Shown here piece after piece: positions 52,933 to 63,331 of a stretch of 64,000 nucleotides of DNA. The stretch is from contig JBNKDU010000136.1 in the NCBI GenBank assembly GCA_050288425.1, positions 75,823-139,822 on the forward strand, written 5' to 3'. Both the position numbers and the translations under genes were made by a program. The notes under the pieces are model-generated. The model had not been told where the DNA came from. It searched no databases and saw only the letters and a program-made list of their open reading frames with translations. This DNA is from JARRKU01 sp050288425 (GTDB taxonomy: Bacteria; Desulfobacterota; Desulfobacteria; Desulfobacterales; Desulfosarcinaceae). Every line of letters starts with the position of its first letter. Within the stretch, counting starts at the first letter, position 1.

Positions 52933-54837
52933 ATGACAGGGTGTGAGTATAACGACGCGGTGTTGCTGGTCATCGATGACGAGGCATTGATCCGGGAAAG
53001 CATCGCGACCTATCTGACCGACAGCGGATTCACGGTTCTTCAGGCCGATGACGGGCCTTCGGGCCTGGCGATGATCGACCGGCGGCGGCCCGACGTCGTG
53101 CTGCTGGATTTGCGCATGCCGGAGTTGGATGGTTTGGAGGTTCTGGCGGAGATTACCCACCGAATCGATAACATGCCGGTCATCGTCGTCACCGGTGCCG
53201 GTGTCCTGAAAGACGCCATCGAGGCCCTGCGCCTGGGCGCCTTCGATTTCATCAGCAAACCGATCATCGATCTGGCCATTCTCGAGCATGCGGTGTGCAA
53301 GGCCATTGAGCGGTCCCGGCTGCGTTCCGAAAACCGGCGCTACCGCGATCACCTGGAACAAGAAATTCAAGAACGCACCAGGGATCTGGAATCACGGACC
53401 CGTGAGCTGGAGCAGGCCAATCGTCAATTGGCCGCAGAAATCGATGAGCGGCGTCGTGCGCAGACGGCCCGGGAACACAGCGAACTGCGTCTGGCGGATA
53501 TCATCGCCGTTTTCGAAGGGTTTATTTACAGTGTGGATTCCGACTACCGACTGCAATTCATGAATGCCAAGCTGGCCGCCTGCATCCATCAATCCGAACC
53601 CGGAGGCATCTGCCATGAAGTGCTGTATGATTTGAAGACACCCTGCGATTGGTGCCCCTTGAAAAAGGTTTTGCAGGGGGAGACGGTCCGGACAGAATTG
53701 CTGAGCACTCGGGACGGCCGCTGGTACAGCGGCATTTACTCGCCCCAGGAAGATGAGCGCGGCAATCGGATCGGTTGCCAGGCCATCGTCATCGATATTC
53801 ACGAACGAAAATTGGCCGAGCAGGCCCTCCAGCAGCGGGAGACATTTTTGCAAGAGCAGAACCTGCGGCTTCGTTCCACCTTCAAAGGCGCCGTCCGGTT
53901 CGGAGACATCATCGGCAAGAGCCGCGCCATGCACGAGGTCTACCGGACCCTGCTCAAGGCGGCCGAATCGAGTGCCAATGTGATCATCTACGGCGAATCC
54001 GGGACCGGCAAGGAGTTGGTGGCCAATACCATTCATGCCTTGAGCGAGCGCGGGGGAAAGCCTTTCGTCGTCGTAAATTGCGGCGCGATTCCGGACACTT
54101 TAATCGAGAGTGAGTTCTTCGGCTATAAAAAAGGGGCCTTTACCGGTGCGGTGAAGGATAAGGAAGGTTTCTTGAGCGCCGCCGATGGAGGTTCGCTTTT
54201 TTTGGATGAAGTGGGCGAAATCAATCCCAACATGCAGGTCAAACTGCTGCGGGCCATTGATGGCGGCGGTTTCAGCCCGCTGGGGGGAACCGAAGTGGTA
54301 AAACCCGACATCCGGATCATTGCGGCCACCAACCGGGATCTCAAGAAAAGCCTGCGCAGGGGCCATTTTCGAAAAGACTTCTATTATCGCATCCACATTA
54401 TCCCCATCAAGTTGCCTCCGCTGAGCCAGAGACGCGAAGACATCCCCCTGATGATCCACCATTTCATGCAGATTTACGGGGACGAAGGCAGCCTGCAGTC
54501 CATACCCGAGGCGACCATGAAAGCCATGCAACAATACCATTGGCCGGGCAATGTGCGTGAGTTGCAAAACGCCGTGCATCAATACATCGCCTTGCAAGAG
54601 GTGGATGTGATTTCCAAATTACAGACGGCACTTCCCATGGAAGCTTCCACCCGCAGGGCGTTGGACGATGAATTCGATTCCCGGCAACGGCTCGATGATG
54701 CCGTGAAACACTTCGAGCGCCAGTACTTGAAGCAGTTGTTGAATCAATACAATTGGAACCGGACCCGGGTCGCCGCCATATTGGGGATCAATCGCCGCAC
54801 CCTCTTTCGGAAAATCAAGACCCACGACCTGGGATAG
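52933..54837 (+). CDS. Sigma-54-dependent response regulator with internal PAS domain
   Basis: A 634-aa regulator: receiver (Asp59 in LLDLRMPE), a long coiled coil (about 125-185), a PAS-like domain (about 188-292), AAA+ and Fis-type HTH. Walker A is GESGTGKE (354-361), and the sigma-54 loop GAFTGA is at 401-406. The PAS-like domain carries Cys217, Cys227 (CHE), Cys238 and Cys241 (CDWC), a pattern that could bind a metal, haem or Fe-S cluster. A PAS domain between receiver and AAA+ is unusual and implies a second input besides phosphorylation. It pairs with the Cache kinase six bases upstream. Confidence 0.93.
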   Translation: MTGCEYNDAVLLVIDDEALIRESIATYLTDSGFTVLQADDGPSGLAMIDRRRPDVVLLDLRMPELDGLEVLAEITHRIDNMPVIVVTGAGVLKDAIEALRLGAFDFISKPIIDLAILEHAVCKAIERSRLRSENRRYRDHLEQEIQERTRDLESRTRELEQANRQLAAEIDERRRAQTAREHSELRLADIIAVFEGFIYSVDSDYRLQFMNAKLAACIHQSEPGGICHEVLYDLKTPCDWCPLKKVLQGETVRTELLSTRDGRWYSGIYSPQEDERGNRIGCQAIVIDIHERKLAEQALQQRETFLQEQNLRLRSTFKGAVRFGDIIGKSRAMHEVYRTLLKAAESSANVIIYGESGTGKELVANTIHALSERGGKPFVVVNCGAIPDTLIESEFFGYKKGAFTGAVKDKEGFLSAADGGSLFLDEVGEINPNMQVKLLRAIDGGGFSPLGGTEVVKPDIRIIAATNRDLKKSLRRGHFRKDFYYRIHIIPIKLPPLSQRREDIPLMIHHFMQIYGDEGSLQSIPEATMKAMQQYHWPGNVRELQNAVHQYIALQEVDVISKLQTALPMEASTRRALDDEFDSRQRLDDAVKHFERQYLKQLLNQYNWNRTRVAAILGINRRTLFRKIKTHDLG

Positions 54838-54873
54838 CCGGCGGCGGATCGACCTGCGCCTTTCATCTTCGTG

Positions 54874-54893
54874 ACTTCATCTTCGCATGAAGT
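54874..54893. promoter_or_regulatory. 20-bp palindrome before the binding-protein gene
   Basis: ACTTCAT-CTTCGC-ATGAAGT has perfect 7-bp arms, lies 36 bases after the regulator stop and about 160 bases before the -24/-12 promoter. It may be an activator site or a weak terminator; no T-run follows. Confidence 0.45.
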
Positions 54894-55048
54894 GCAATAA
54901 TAGCCTATCATATTATATTGTTATCAATTAATTGACTTTCGTTTTGGATACTATTGCCCTATCTTTATGCTGAATATTATTCATTTAATAAAGAAGTATT
55001 GACATTTATTGTTAAATAATTTAAGTGATACTTTTTCAGGTAATGATC

Positions 55049-55066
55049 GCGGCATGTATTTTGCTG
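55049..55066 (+). promoter_or_regulatory. Sigma-54 (-24/-12) promoter for the binding-protein gene
   Basis: CGGCATGTATTTTGCTG has GG (55051-55052) and GC (55063-55064) ten bases apart. It closely resembles the promoters of the symporter operon and prpE. The surrounding 54900-55060 region is strongly AT-rich, as expected for IHF-assisted looping. Leader about 155 bases. Confidence 0.78.
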
Positions 55067-55219
55067 AGAGATTCATATAGCCATGCGCCATACCGGGACA
55101 GGGGATATGTGCTGGGAAGCACCCGATGACGGGGTATCGTGCGACGGGTACGCGATGGGGCTGCTGACAAAACAACCTAGAAAGCCTGGCATGCGTCAAT
55201 TGCAGGGAAGGAGATCGAA

Positions 55220-56482
55220 ATGGGTTACATCAAGATATCCATCGTTTTTGCCATAACGGCACTGCTTGCACTTTCATCGGTTGCCGATTGTTTTGCCCAA
55301 CAGGACATCGTGAAGATCGGATTGAATTATCCGCAAACGGGCCCGTATGCCAAACAAGGCAAGGACCAATGGTATGCAGCCCAGCTCGCCCGGAAGGAGA
55401 TCAACGACGCCGGCGGGATTTTAGGAAAGAAAGTTGTTTACCGATGGTATGACTCGGCCTCCAACCCGGACAAGACCAAGGCGAACCTGGCCATCGCATT
55501 GAACCGGGAGAAGGTCAAGATGGTGTTCGGCGGCTCGTCCAGCGCGGTGGCCATCATCTCGGGCAAACTATGCAAAGAGAAGGATGTGCTTTTTTTCGCC
55601 ACATTGTCCTATTCCAATGCAACCACCGGCAAAGAGGGTCATACCCACGTCTTCCGGGAGTGCTACAGCGCCTGGATGGCCGCCAAGGCCATCGCCAAAT
55701 ATTTAAATAAGAATTTTCAGAATGCCAAATATTTCTACATTACGGCAGACTATACCTGGGGATGGTCCACGGAGGCCTCGATGCGCAGATTCACCGGAAC
55801 CGAGGACCTATCCAGGCATCCCCGTATTCTGACACCGTTTCCCTCCGGGTATTATGACGATGCATTGGAAAAAGCGCAAAAAGCCAATCCGGATGTCCTG
55901 GTGTTGACTCTGTTCGGTCAGGAAATGGCCAATGCAGTCCGCAAAGCCGAAGAAATGGGATTAAAAAACAAAATGCAGATCGTGGTACCCAGCATCACCC
56001 TCGGCATGGCGGAAAAGGCAACCCCGCAGGCCATGCAGGGCGTGATCAGCACCACGCCCTGGTGCTATAAAGTCCCCTATAAGTACAATTATCCCCGTGG
56101 GATCGAGTTTGTGGAAAAATTCAAAAAACAGTTCAATCGCTATCCCAGCACCTCGGGGGCATCGGCTTACGCCATCATGCATGAGTATAAAGCCGCCGTG
56201 GAAAGAGCCGGCACCTTCGAGACAAAAGCGGTCATTCAGGCCCTTGAAGGTCACCGCTACCAATACTTGAAAGATGAGCAAGTGTGGCGCAAATTCGACC
56301 ACCAGTCCGTGCAGACGGTCTATACGGTTCGCTGCAATCCAGCCGCGGCCGTCCTAGACGACCGGACGCATTTGAACTACTTTACCATCATCGACAGCGT
56401 CGATGGGAATTTCGCGGCGCGCACTCGCAAAGAGTGGAACGACGATCGAAAGGCGGCCGGGAAACCAACCTACCTGGAGTAA
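55220..56482 (+). CDS. Periplasmic branched-chain-amino-acid-type binding protein (orphan)
   Basis: A 420-aa Peripla_BP_6 (LivJ-like) protein. A signal peptide ends near ADCFAQ (about residue 28), and the mature start reads IVKIGLNYPQTGPYAKQGKD. The two-lobe fold is full length (NDAGGILGKKVVYRWYDSAS, FGGSSSAVAIISGK, YNYPRGIEFVEKFKKQFNRYPS in parts). AAGGAGAT precedes the ATG. No ABC permease or ATPase gene lies nearby. It could serve a distant transporter or present a ligand to the Cache kinase. Its own -24/-12 promoter ties it to the same regulon. Confidence 0.9.
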   Translation: MGYIKISIVFAITALLALSSVADCFAQQDIVKIGLNYPQTGPYAKQGKDQWYAAQLARKEINDAGGILGKKVVYRWYDSASNPDKTKANLAIALNREKVKMVFGGSSSAVAIISGKLCKEKDVLFFATLSYSNATTGKEGHTHVFRECYSAWMAAKAIAKYLNKNFQNAKYFYITADYTWGWSTEASMRRFTGTEDLSRHPRILTPFPSGYYDDALEKAQKANPDVLVLTLFGQEMANAVRKAEEMGLKNKMQIVVPSITLGMAEKATPQAMQGVISTTPWCYKVPYKYNYPRGIEFVEKFKKQFNRYPSTSGASAYAIMHEYKAAVERAGTFETKAVIQALEGHRYQYLKDEQVWRKFDHQSVQTVYTVRCNPAAAVLDDRTHLNYFTIIDSVDGNFAARTRKEWNDDRKAAGKPTYLE

Positions 56483-56592
56483 TGGACCACAGCCAAGGGC
56501 CGGTACCATCGGAGTTGCGCGACCATGGTTGCGGCATGAGGCAACGCCTTGTGATCGCGATTCACCCGGTTGGGACAATACAACCCTGATAT

Positions 56593-56608
56593 GGGATAAT
56601 TTTGTCCC
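56593..56608. promoter_or_regulatory. Candidate upstream activator site 1 before prpE, GGGA-N8-TCCC
   Basis: GGGATAATTTTGTCCC lies about 165-180 bases before the -24/-12 promoter. A degenerate relative starts at 56572. Same half-sites and spacing as 46446-46461. Confidence 0.62.
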
Positions 56609-56665
56609 GTATTTATCATAATCATCATAATTTCAGCATATTAATAGAATTCGTTCTGAAAGGAC

Positions 56666-56681
56666 GGGACTAATTTGTCCC
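56666..56681. promoter_or_regulatory. Candidate upstream activator site 2 before prpE, GGGA-N8-TCCC
   Basis: GGGACTAATTTGTCCC lies about 92-107 bases before the -24/-12 promoter, a usual distance for NtrC-type activators. The spacing between the centres of sites 1 and 2 is 73 bp, about seven helical turns. Confidence 0.65.
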
Positions 56682-56770
56682 ACCTATTATCTAAATGCCA
56701 TTCATATATCAAAATATTTTTCAGAAAGTATCGATTTATTTTGTCTTTGGTGCCGGCCTAATTAAATGTG

Positions 56771-56788
56771 ACGGCATGCTAATTGCTG
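56771..56788 (+). promoter_or_regulatory. Sigma-54 (-24/-12) promoter for prpE
   Basis: CGGCATGCTAATTGCTG has GG (56773-56774) and GC (56785-56786) ten bases apart. It is nearly the same as the promoter at 55049-55066. The leader to the prpE ATG is about 45 bases. Confidence 0.82.
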
Positions 56789-56831
56789 CATCTCGTTGGA
56801 TCGAACGCGGCCAATTTCAAAGGAGGCGACC

Positions 56832-58739
56832 ATGGTGAATTTGTACGATGCGGCTTTTCGACGTTCCATCGAGAATCCGGATGAATTCTGGGGCGAAGCG
56901 GCCCAGGCCATTACCTGGACCCGGAAATGGGACAAAGTGTTGGATGACGGCAAGGCGCCATTTTATCGCTGGTTTGTGGGCGGTGAACTGAATACCTGTT
57001 TCAACGCATTGGATGTGCATATCGAAGACGGCAGGGGTGACCAGACGGCGTTGATCTACGACAGCCCGGTGACCGATACCATCAGGCGCTACACCTTCAA
57101 CGAACTGCGCGATGAAGTGGCCGGATTCGCCGGTGTACTCAAGGCCCGGGGTGTGGAGAAAGGCGACCGCGTGCTGATCTATATGCCCATGATCGCCGAG
57201 GCGGCCATGGCCATGCTGGCCTGCGCCCGAATCGGTGCCATCCATTCGGTTGTCTTCGGCGGCTTCGCTTCCAATGAACTGGCCACCCGCATCGATGATG
57301 CCAAGCCAAAGGTGATCGTATCGGCCTCCTGCGGGATCGAAATTAAAAAGATCATTCCCTACAAACCCCTGCTGGACGGCGCCATCGAGTTGTCCGCGCA
57401 CAAACCGGATACCTGCATTATTTTGCAACGCCCCATGCAGCGCGCGGAGATGATCGCTGGCAGGGATGTGGACTGGGCGGAGGTCATGTCGACGTCCGAG
57501 CCGGCGGATTGCGTACCCGTCGCCGCCACCGATCCTTTGTACATCTTGTATACCTCGGGCACCACCGGCGTTCCCAAGGGGGTCGTGCGCGACAATGGCG
57601 GCCACGCCGTGGCCCTCAAATGGACCATGAAAAACATCTACGATGTGGAAGCCGGCGACGTCTACTGGGCGGCCTCGGATGTGGGGTGGGTGGTCGGACA
57701 TTCCTACATCGTATACGGCCCGTTGCTGGCCGGCTGCACCACGATCCTCTATGAAGGCAAGCCGGTATTTACGCCCGACGCCGGAGCGTTCTGGCGTGTA
57801 ATTTCCCAACATAAAGTCAAGACCATGTTTACCGCGCCGACCGCCTTCCGGGCCATCAAGCAGCAGGATCCCAACGGCGATTTGATCAAGAATTACGATC
57901 TCTCCGATTTCAGAATCCTGTTTCTCGCCGGCGAGCGTACCGATCCGGATACCCTGAAGTGGGCCGAGACCAAATTGGGCGTCCCGGTGATCGACCACTG
58001 GTGGCAGACGGAGACCGGATGGGCCATATGCGCCGACTGTATGGGGCTGCACCACTTTCCGGTCAAGGAGGGGTCGCCGACGAAGCCGGCGCCGGGATGG
58101 GACTTGCGGGTACTCGATCCGGAAACCCAACAACCGGTGGAACCGGGCGAAATCGGAGCGCTGGTGGTCAAACTGCCGCTTCCTCCGGGGGCCCTGCCCA
58201 CGCTTTGGAACAATGACGCCCGCTATGTCGAATCCTATCTGGATGAGTTCCCTGGATACTATCAGACCGCGGATGCGGGATTCATCGATGACGAGGGCTA
58301 CGCTTACATCATGTCGCGCACGGACGACATCATCAACGTCGCCGGCCATCGTCTTTCCACCGGCGGAATGGAGGAGGTGCTGGCCGACCACCCCGATGTG
58401 GCCGAATGCGCCGTTCTGGGAGTGGACGATTCGCTCAAGGGCCAGGTCCCGGTGGGCTTTCTCGTACTCAATGCGGGCGTGGAACGCGACCATCAGGAGA
58501 TCGTCGATGAGACCATCAAAATGGTGCGCGAGCGCATCGGTCCGGTGGCATCCTTCAAGATCGCTACCGTGGTCAAGCGACTGCCCAAGACCCGTTCGGG
58601 CAAGATATTGCGCGGTACCATTCAGAAAATCGCCGATAACAAAGAGTGGAAAATGCCGGCGACCATCGACGATCCAGCCATTCTGGACGAAATCAGCGAA
58701 GCATTGCGCGGAATCGGACTGGCACAGCAAAGACAATAA
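56832..58739 (+). CDS. prpE: Propionyl-CoA synthetase (PrpE/ACSS3 type)
   Basis: A 635-aa AMP-forming short-chain acyl-CoA synthetase. The N-terminus (YDAAFRRSIENPDEFW, PFYRWFVGGELNTCFNALD) is the PrpE/ACSS3 type rather than acetyl-CoA synthetase, which has a different leader. The P-loop is YTSGTTGVPKG, the WWQTETGW motif is intact, and the catalytic lysine is Lys591 (TRSGKILRG). It makes propionyl-CoA from propionate, CoA and ATP, releasing PPi that HppA could exploit. AAAGGAGG lies before the ATG at 56832. It has its own sigma-54 promoter and two candidate activator sites. Methylmalonyl-CoA epimerase follows. Confidence 0.92.
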   Translation: MVNLYDAAFRRSIENPDEFWGEAAQAITWTRKWDKVLDDGKAPFYRWFVGGELNTCFNALDVHIEDGRGDQTALIYDSPVTDTIRRYTFNELRDEVAGFAGVLKARGVEKGDRVLIYMPMIAEAAMAMLACARIGAIHSVVFGGFASNELATRIDDAKPKVIVSASCGIEIKKIIPYKPLLDGAIELSAHKPDTCIILQRPMQRAEMIAGRDVDWAEVMSTSEPADCVPVAATDPLYILYTSGTTGVPKGVVRDNGGHAVALKWTMKNIYDVEAGDVYWAASDVGWVVGHSYIVYGPLLAGCTTILYEGKPVFTPDAGAFWRVISQHKVKTMFTAPTAFRAIKQQDPNGDLIKNYDLSDFRILFLAGERTDPDTLKWAETKLGVPVIDHWWQTETGWAICADCMGLHHFPVKEGSPTKPAPGWDLRVLDPETQQPVEPGEIGALVVKLPLPPGALPTLWNNDARYVESYLDEFPGYYQTADAGFIDDEGYAYIMSRTDDIINVAGHRLSTGGMEEVLADHPDVAECAVLGVDDSLKGQVPVGFLVLNAGVERDHQEIVDETIKMVRERIGPVASFKIATVVKRLPKTRSGKILRGTIQKIADNKEWKMPATIDDPAILDEISEALRGIGLAQQRQ

Positions 58740-58829
58740 TTCGCAAATCACAGCCACCCTTCGGGGATAACCGTTCGCCCGGTGCCCACATCTTGCCGTG
58801 GCATCTCCGTAGAAACACTCCTTCTGAAT

Positions 58830-58887
58830 GGGCAGGCTGCTTCCGTTGTTTTTTCTTCCTCCGAACCAACGGCCGCGCAGCCTGCCC
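58830..58887. repeat. Long hairpin between prpE and mce
   Basis: GGGCAGGCTGC (58830-58840) pairs with GCAGCCTGCCC (58877-58887), and an inner CCGTTG/CAACGG pair (58843-58848, 58867-58872) extends it. It may end or attenuate the prpE transcript. Internal T-run TTTTTT lies in the loop. Confidence 0.7.
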
Positions 58888-58969
58888 CCACCCTTACCGC
58901 GGGCGAAAGTGCACTTGAAACAACCTCAATGACAATAGAAAAAAGATATCAATCGCAATGGAGGGCAGG

Positions 58970-59377
58970 ATGAAAATCTTAAAGATCGACCACCTGGGGA
59001 TAGCCGTCAACAGTATCGAACAAGGGCAATCTTTCTGGAGAGATGTCCTTGGGCTTCCCTTCGAAGGCAGTGAAACCGTTGAAGCGCAGAAGGTTACCAC
59101 CGCTTTCTTGCCGGTTGGCGAAAGCGAAGTTGAATTGCTGGAGTCGACAGATCCGGACGGGCCGGTCGCCAAGTACATCGAAAAGCGCGGCCAGGGCATT
59201 CAGCATGTCGCCTTCCGGGTGGCGGATATCGATGCGGCCTTGGACGAACTGCAATCCCGGGGGGTGCGGCTCATCGATCAGAAGCCACGCATCGGCGCGG
59301 GCGGTGCGAAGATCGCTTTTCTGCATCCAAAAGATACCCATGGCGTGTTGGTGGAGCTCTGCCAGCGCGATAGTTGA
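58970..59377 (+). CDS. mce: Methylmalonyl-CoA epimerase
   Basis: A 135-aa glyoxalase-fold enzyme that interconverts the (R) and (S) forms of methylmalonyl-CoA. Metal ligands are expected at His8 (KIDHLGIAV), Glu55 (VELLES), His79 (GIQHVAFRV) and Glu129 (LVELCQ). GGAGG lies before the ATG at 58970. It joins propionyl-CoA made by PrpE to the succinyl-CoA branch; the carboxylase or transcarboxylase and the mutase are not in the window. It lies 230 bases after prpE with a hairpin between them. Confidence 0.94.
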   Translation: MKILKIDHLGIAVNSIEQGQSFWRDVLGLPFEGSETVEAQKVTTAFLPVGESEVELLESTDPDGPVAKYIEKRGQGIQHVAFRVADIDAALDELQSRGVRLIDQKPRIGAGGAKIAFLHPKDTHGVLVELCQRDS

Positions 59378-59475
59378 ATCCTGACGTCGCCTGAAAAGGA
59401 TGGCAAAAGGCAGATGAGCCGTTTTGAACACGGTGGAAGGATTCGCCTGACATTGCCAAGGAAATCATAATTTCA

Positions 59476-59515
59476 TGGACGTCCCCATTATTTTCTGGAC
59501 GTCCCCATTATTTTC
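59476..59515. repeat. 20-bp tandem duplication with GGACGTCCCC
   Basis: The unit TGGACGTCCCCATTATTTTC occurs twice head to tail (59476-59495 and 59496-59515). The GGACGTCCCC core is shared in inverse sense with the 43225-43316 palindrome ends, so both may belong to one dispersed repeat family. Confidence 0.85.
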
Positions 59516-59564
59516 TATCATAGGGATCGAACAGGAGTTGACTGGATAGAAAGACAATGTTAAT

Positions 59565-59579
59565 TGATAACGATTATCA
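59565..59579. promoter_or_regulatory. Fur/PerR-type box before the perR-like gene
   Basis: TGATAACGATTATCA is a 15-bp near-perfect 7-1-7 palindrome 22 bases before the GTG start, consistent with autoregulation. Confidence 0.82.
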
Positions 59580-59600
59580 TGTAGGATCTCGAGGCTTCCG

Positions 59601-60047
59601 GTGGCAGACCCAGAAAAGAGATTTAAGACCATCATCCAGAAGTTGCGGGATCATGGCCACAAAATCACGCCCCAGCGGCTGGCGATCGTTGGCATACTGG
59701 CTAAGAGTGAAGGCCATCCCAGCGTCGAGAATATCTATGATCAGATCAAAGGCGTATTCCCGACCATGAGTCTTGCCACCGTCTACAGAAACATTGTATT
59801 GATTAAGTCGCTTGGTGAAGTTCTGGAGCTAGGGTTCCCGGATGGGAGCAACCGATACGACGGAAACCAGCCTACCCCCCATCCACACGTCATCTGTATC
59901 AAATGCAAAAAAATCGTCGACCCGGACCTCGACAGCCTGGATGAAATGAAGAAAGAGGTCGCATCCGAGACGAATTTTAAAATCCTGAATCATCGTCTGG
60001 ACTTTTTCGGCATCTGCAGCGATTGCATGGCAAAAAAAACAAAGTAA
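59601..60047 (+). CDS. perR: Fur-family peroxide/iron regulator (PerR-like)
   Basis: A 148-aa Fur-family repressor. The winged-helix DNA-binding part (KITPQRLAIVGIL, MSLATVYRNIVLI) is followed by the dimerisation and metal domain with HPHVICIKC and CSDC cysteine pairs for structural zinc. The start is GTG at 59601. It has a palindromic box in its own promoter and another before katG, the next gene, which points to PerR (peroxide-sensing) rather than ferric uptake control. In an anaerobe this would guard against brief oxygen or peroxide exposure. Confidence 0.88.
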   Translation: MADPEKRFKTIIQKLRDHGHKITPQRLAIVGILAKSEGHPSVENIYDQIKGVFPTMSLATVYRNIVLIKSLGEVLELGFPDGSNRYDGNQPTPHPHVICIKCKKIVDPDLDSLDEMKKEVASETNFKILNHRLDFFGICSDCMAKKTK

Positions 60048-60064
60048 ATTTTTTTGCCGTTAAT

Positions 60065-60079
60065 TGATAGTAGTTATCA
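60065..60079. promoter_or_regulatory. Fur/PerR-type box before katG
   Basis: TGATAGTAGTTATCA is a 15-bp palindrome 45 bases before the katG ATG, with the same TGATA/TATCA half-sites as the box before the regulator gene. Confidence 0.8.
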
Positions 60080-60123
60080 AATAATATCATCTTTCCATTA
60101 AGGCAACGAAAGGAGGAAGATAA

Positions 60124-62319
<2,196 letters not shown>

Positions 62320-62401
62320 TCGCAGCAAACAGGTTGCCGAGGGCGTCTGAAACTGAATCCGAACGGCAGATCGGACATCGAGGAAGCGATTGGCGAAACT
62401 G

Positions 62402-62439
62402 GAACGCGGCGTTCCCATAAATCCGGGGACGCCGCGTTC
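62402..62439. terminator. Hairpin between katG and the convergent dehydrogenase gene
   Basis: GAACGCGGCGT (62402-62412) and ACGCCGCGTTC (62429-62439) form an 11-bp perfect stem with a 16-base loop, followed by TCTCTTT. It may serve both convergent genes. Confidence 0.6.
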
Positions 62440-62481
62440 TCTTTGGGTCCTTGATGAGTTTGGAGCTCGTACGTATCCCTA

Positions 62482-63261
62482 TCATTGTGCTGTCCAACCG
62501 CCGTCGATGGGGATGGCCGCTCCGGTGATCGAGGCGGCGGCGTCTCCGGCCAGAAATACGGCCAATGCGCCGATTTCATCCAACCCCACGAATTTCTTGC
62601 TGGGCTGGGCCGCCAGAAGGACATCCCGGACCACGGCTTCCTCGGAGATCCCGCGGGCCTTGGCCTGGTCGGCGATTTGGCCTTCCACCAGGGGCGTCTT
62701 GACGTAGCCGGGGCAGATGGCGTTGCAGGTAATGCCCTGTTGGGCCGCTTCCAGGGCCACGACCTTGGTGAGCCCCAATATGCCGTGTTTCGCGGCGACA
62801 TAGGCGGATTTATACGGCGATGCCACCAGGGCGTGGGCCGAGGCGATATTGATGATCCGTCCCCAGCCCTTCTTTCTCATATGGGGGATGGCTTCGCGAA
62901 TGGTGTGAAATGCGGCGGATAGATTAATGGCGATGATGGCATCCCATTTTTCCAGCGGAAATTCATCGATGGGTGCGACATGCTGGATGCCGGCATTGTT
63001 GACCAGAATGTCGACAGCGCCAAAGGCAGCATGGGCCGCTTGGATCATGTCGGCAATCTGTCCGGCGTCGGTCATATCGGCATCGGAATAGAGTACCCGA
63101 ACCTGGTTCTGCGAAGATATCTCCTGTTGCAGGGCCTCGATTTCACTGCGCTCACCGAACCCGTTGAGCATGATGGAGCAGCCGGCACCGGCCAGATGAC
63201 GGGCGATCGTCAGCCCGATTCCGCTGGTCGACCCGGTAATGACTGCGGATTTGGAATCCAT
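62482..63261 (-). CDS. 3-hydroxybutyrate dehydrogenase (SDR family)
   Basis: A 259-aa short-chain dehydrogenase. The cofactor motif TGSTSGIG (residues 9-16), the NNAG motif, and the catalytic Ser141, Tyr154 and Lys158 (YVAAK) are present. The LNGFGERSEIE segment and the AICPGYVKTPLVEGQI stretch fit D-3-hydroxybutyrate dehydrogenases of the PHB_DH type, which interconvert 3-hydroxybutyrate and acetoacetate. AAGGAGG lies before the ATG at 63261; an upstream start adds 54 unconserved residues. It follows an MBL gene on the same strand. Confidence 0.9.
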   Translation of the reverse strand: MDSKSAVITGSTSGIGLTIARHLAGAGCSIMLNGFGERSEIEALQQEISSQNQVRVLYSDADMTDAGQIADMIQAAHAAFGAVDILVNNAGIQHVAPIDEFPLEKWDAIIAINLSAAFHTIREAIPHMRKKGWGRIINIASAHALVASPYKSAYVAAKHGILGLTKVVALEAAQQGITCNAICPGYVKTPLVEGQIADQAKARGISEEAVVRDVLLAAQPSKKFVGLDEIGALAVFLAGDAAASITGAAIPIDGGWTAQ

Positions 63262-63331
63262 GTCAACCTCCTTTTCCTGGTTTTCGGCCTGATGTTCGAC
63301 GGCCCCGGTCGGGTTGCCGAACGGAAGCGGG

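Noticed and set aside
55183..55200. Second -24/-12-like site (TGGCATGCGTCAATTGC) just before the binding-protein gene
   Set aside because: The GG and GC elements are 12 bases apart instead of 10, which sigma-54 does not tolerate well; the site at 55049 fits exactly.
56817..58757. Minus-strand frame of 646 aa opposite prpE
   Set aside because: It mirrors prpE almost exactly, has no ribosome-binding site and no recognisable domain; it exists because GC-rich codons suppress stops.
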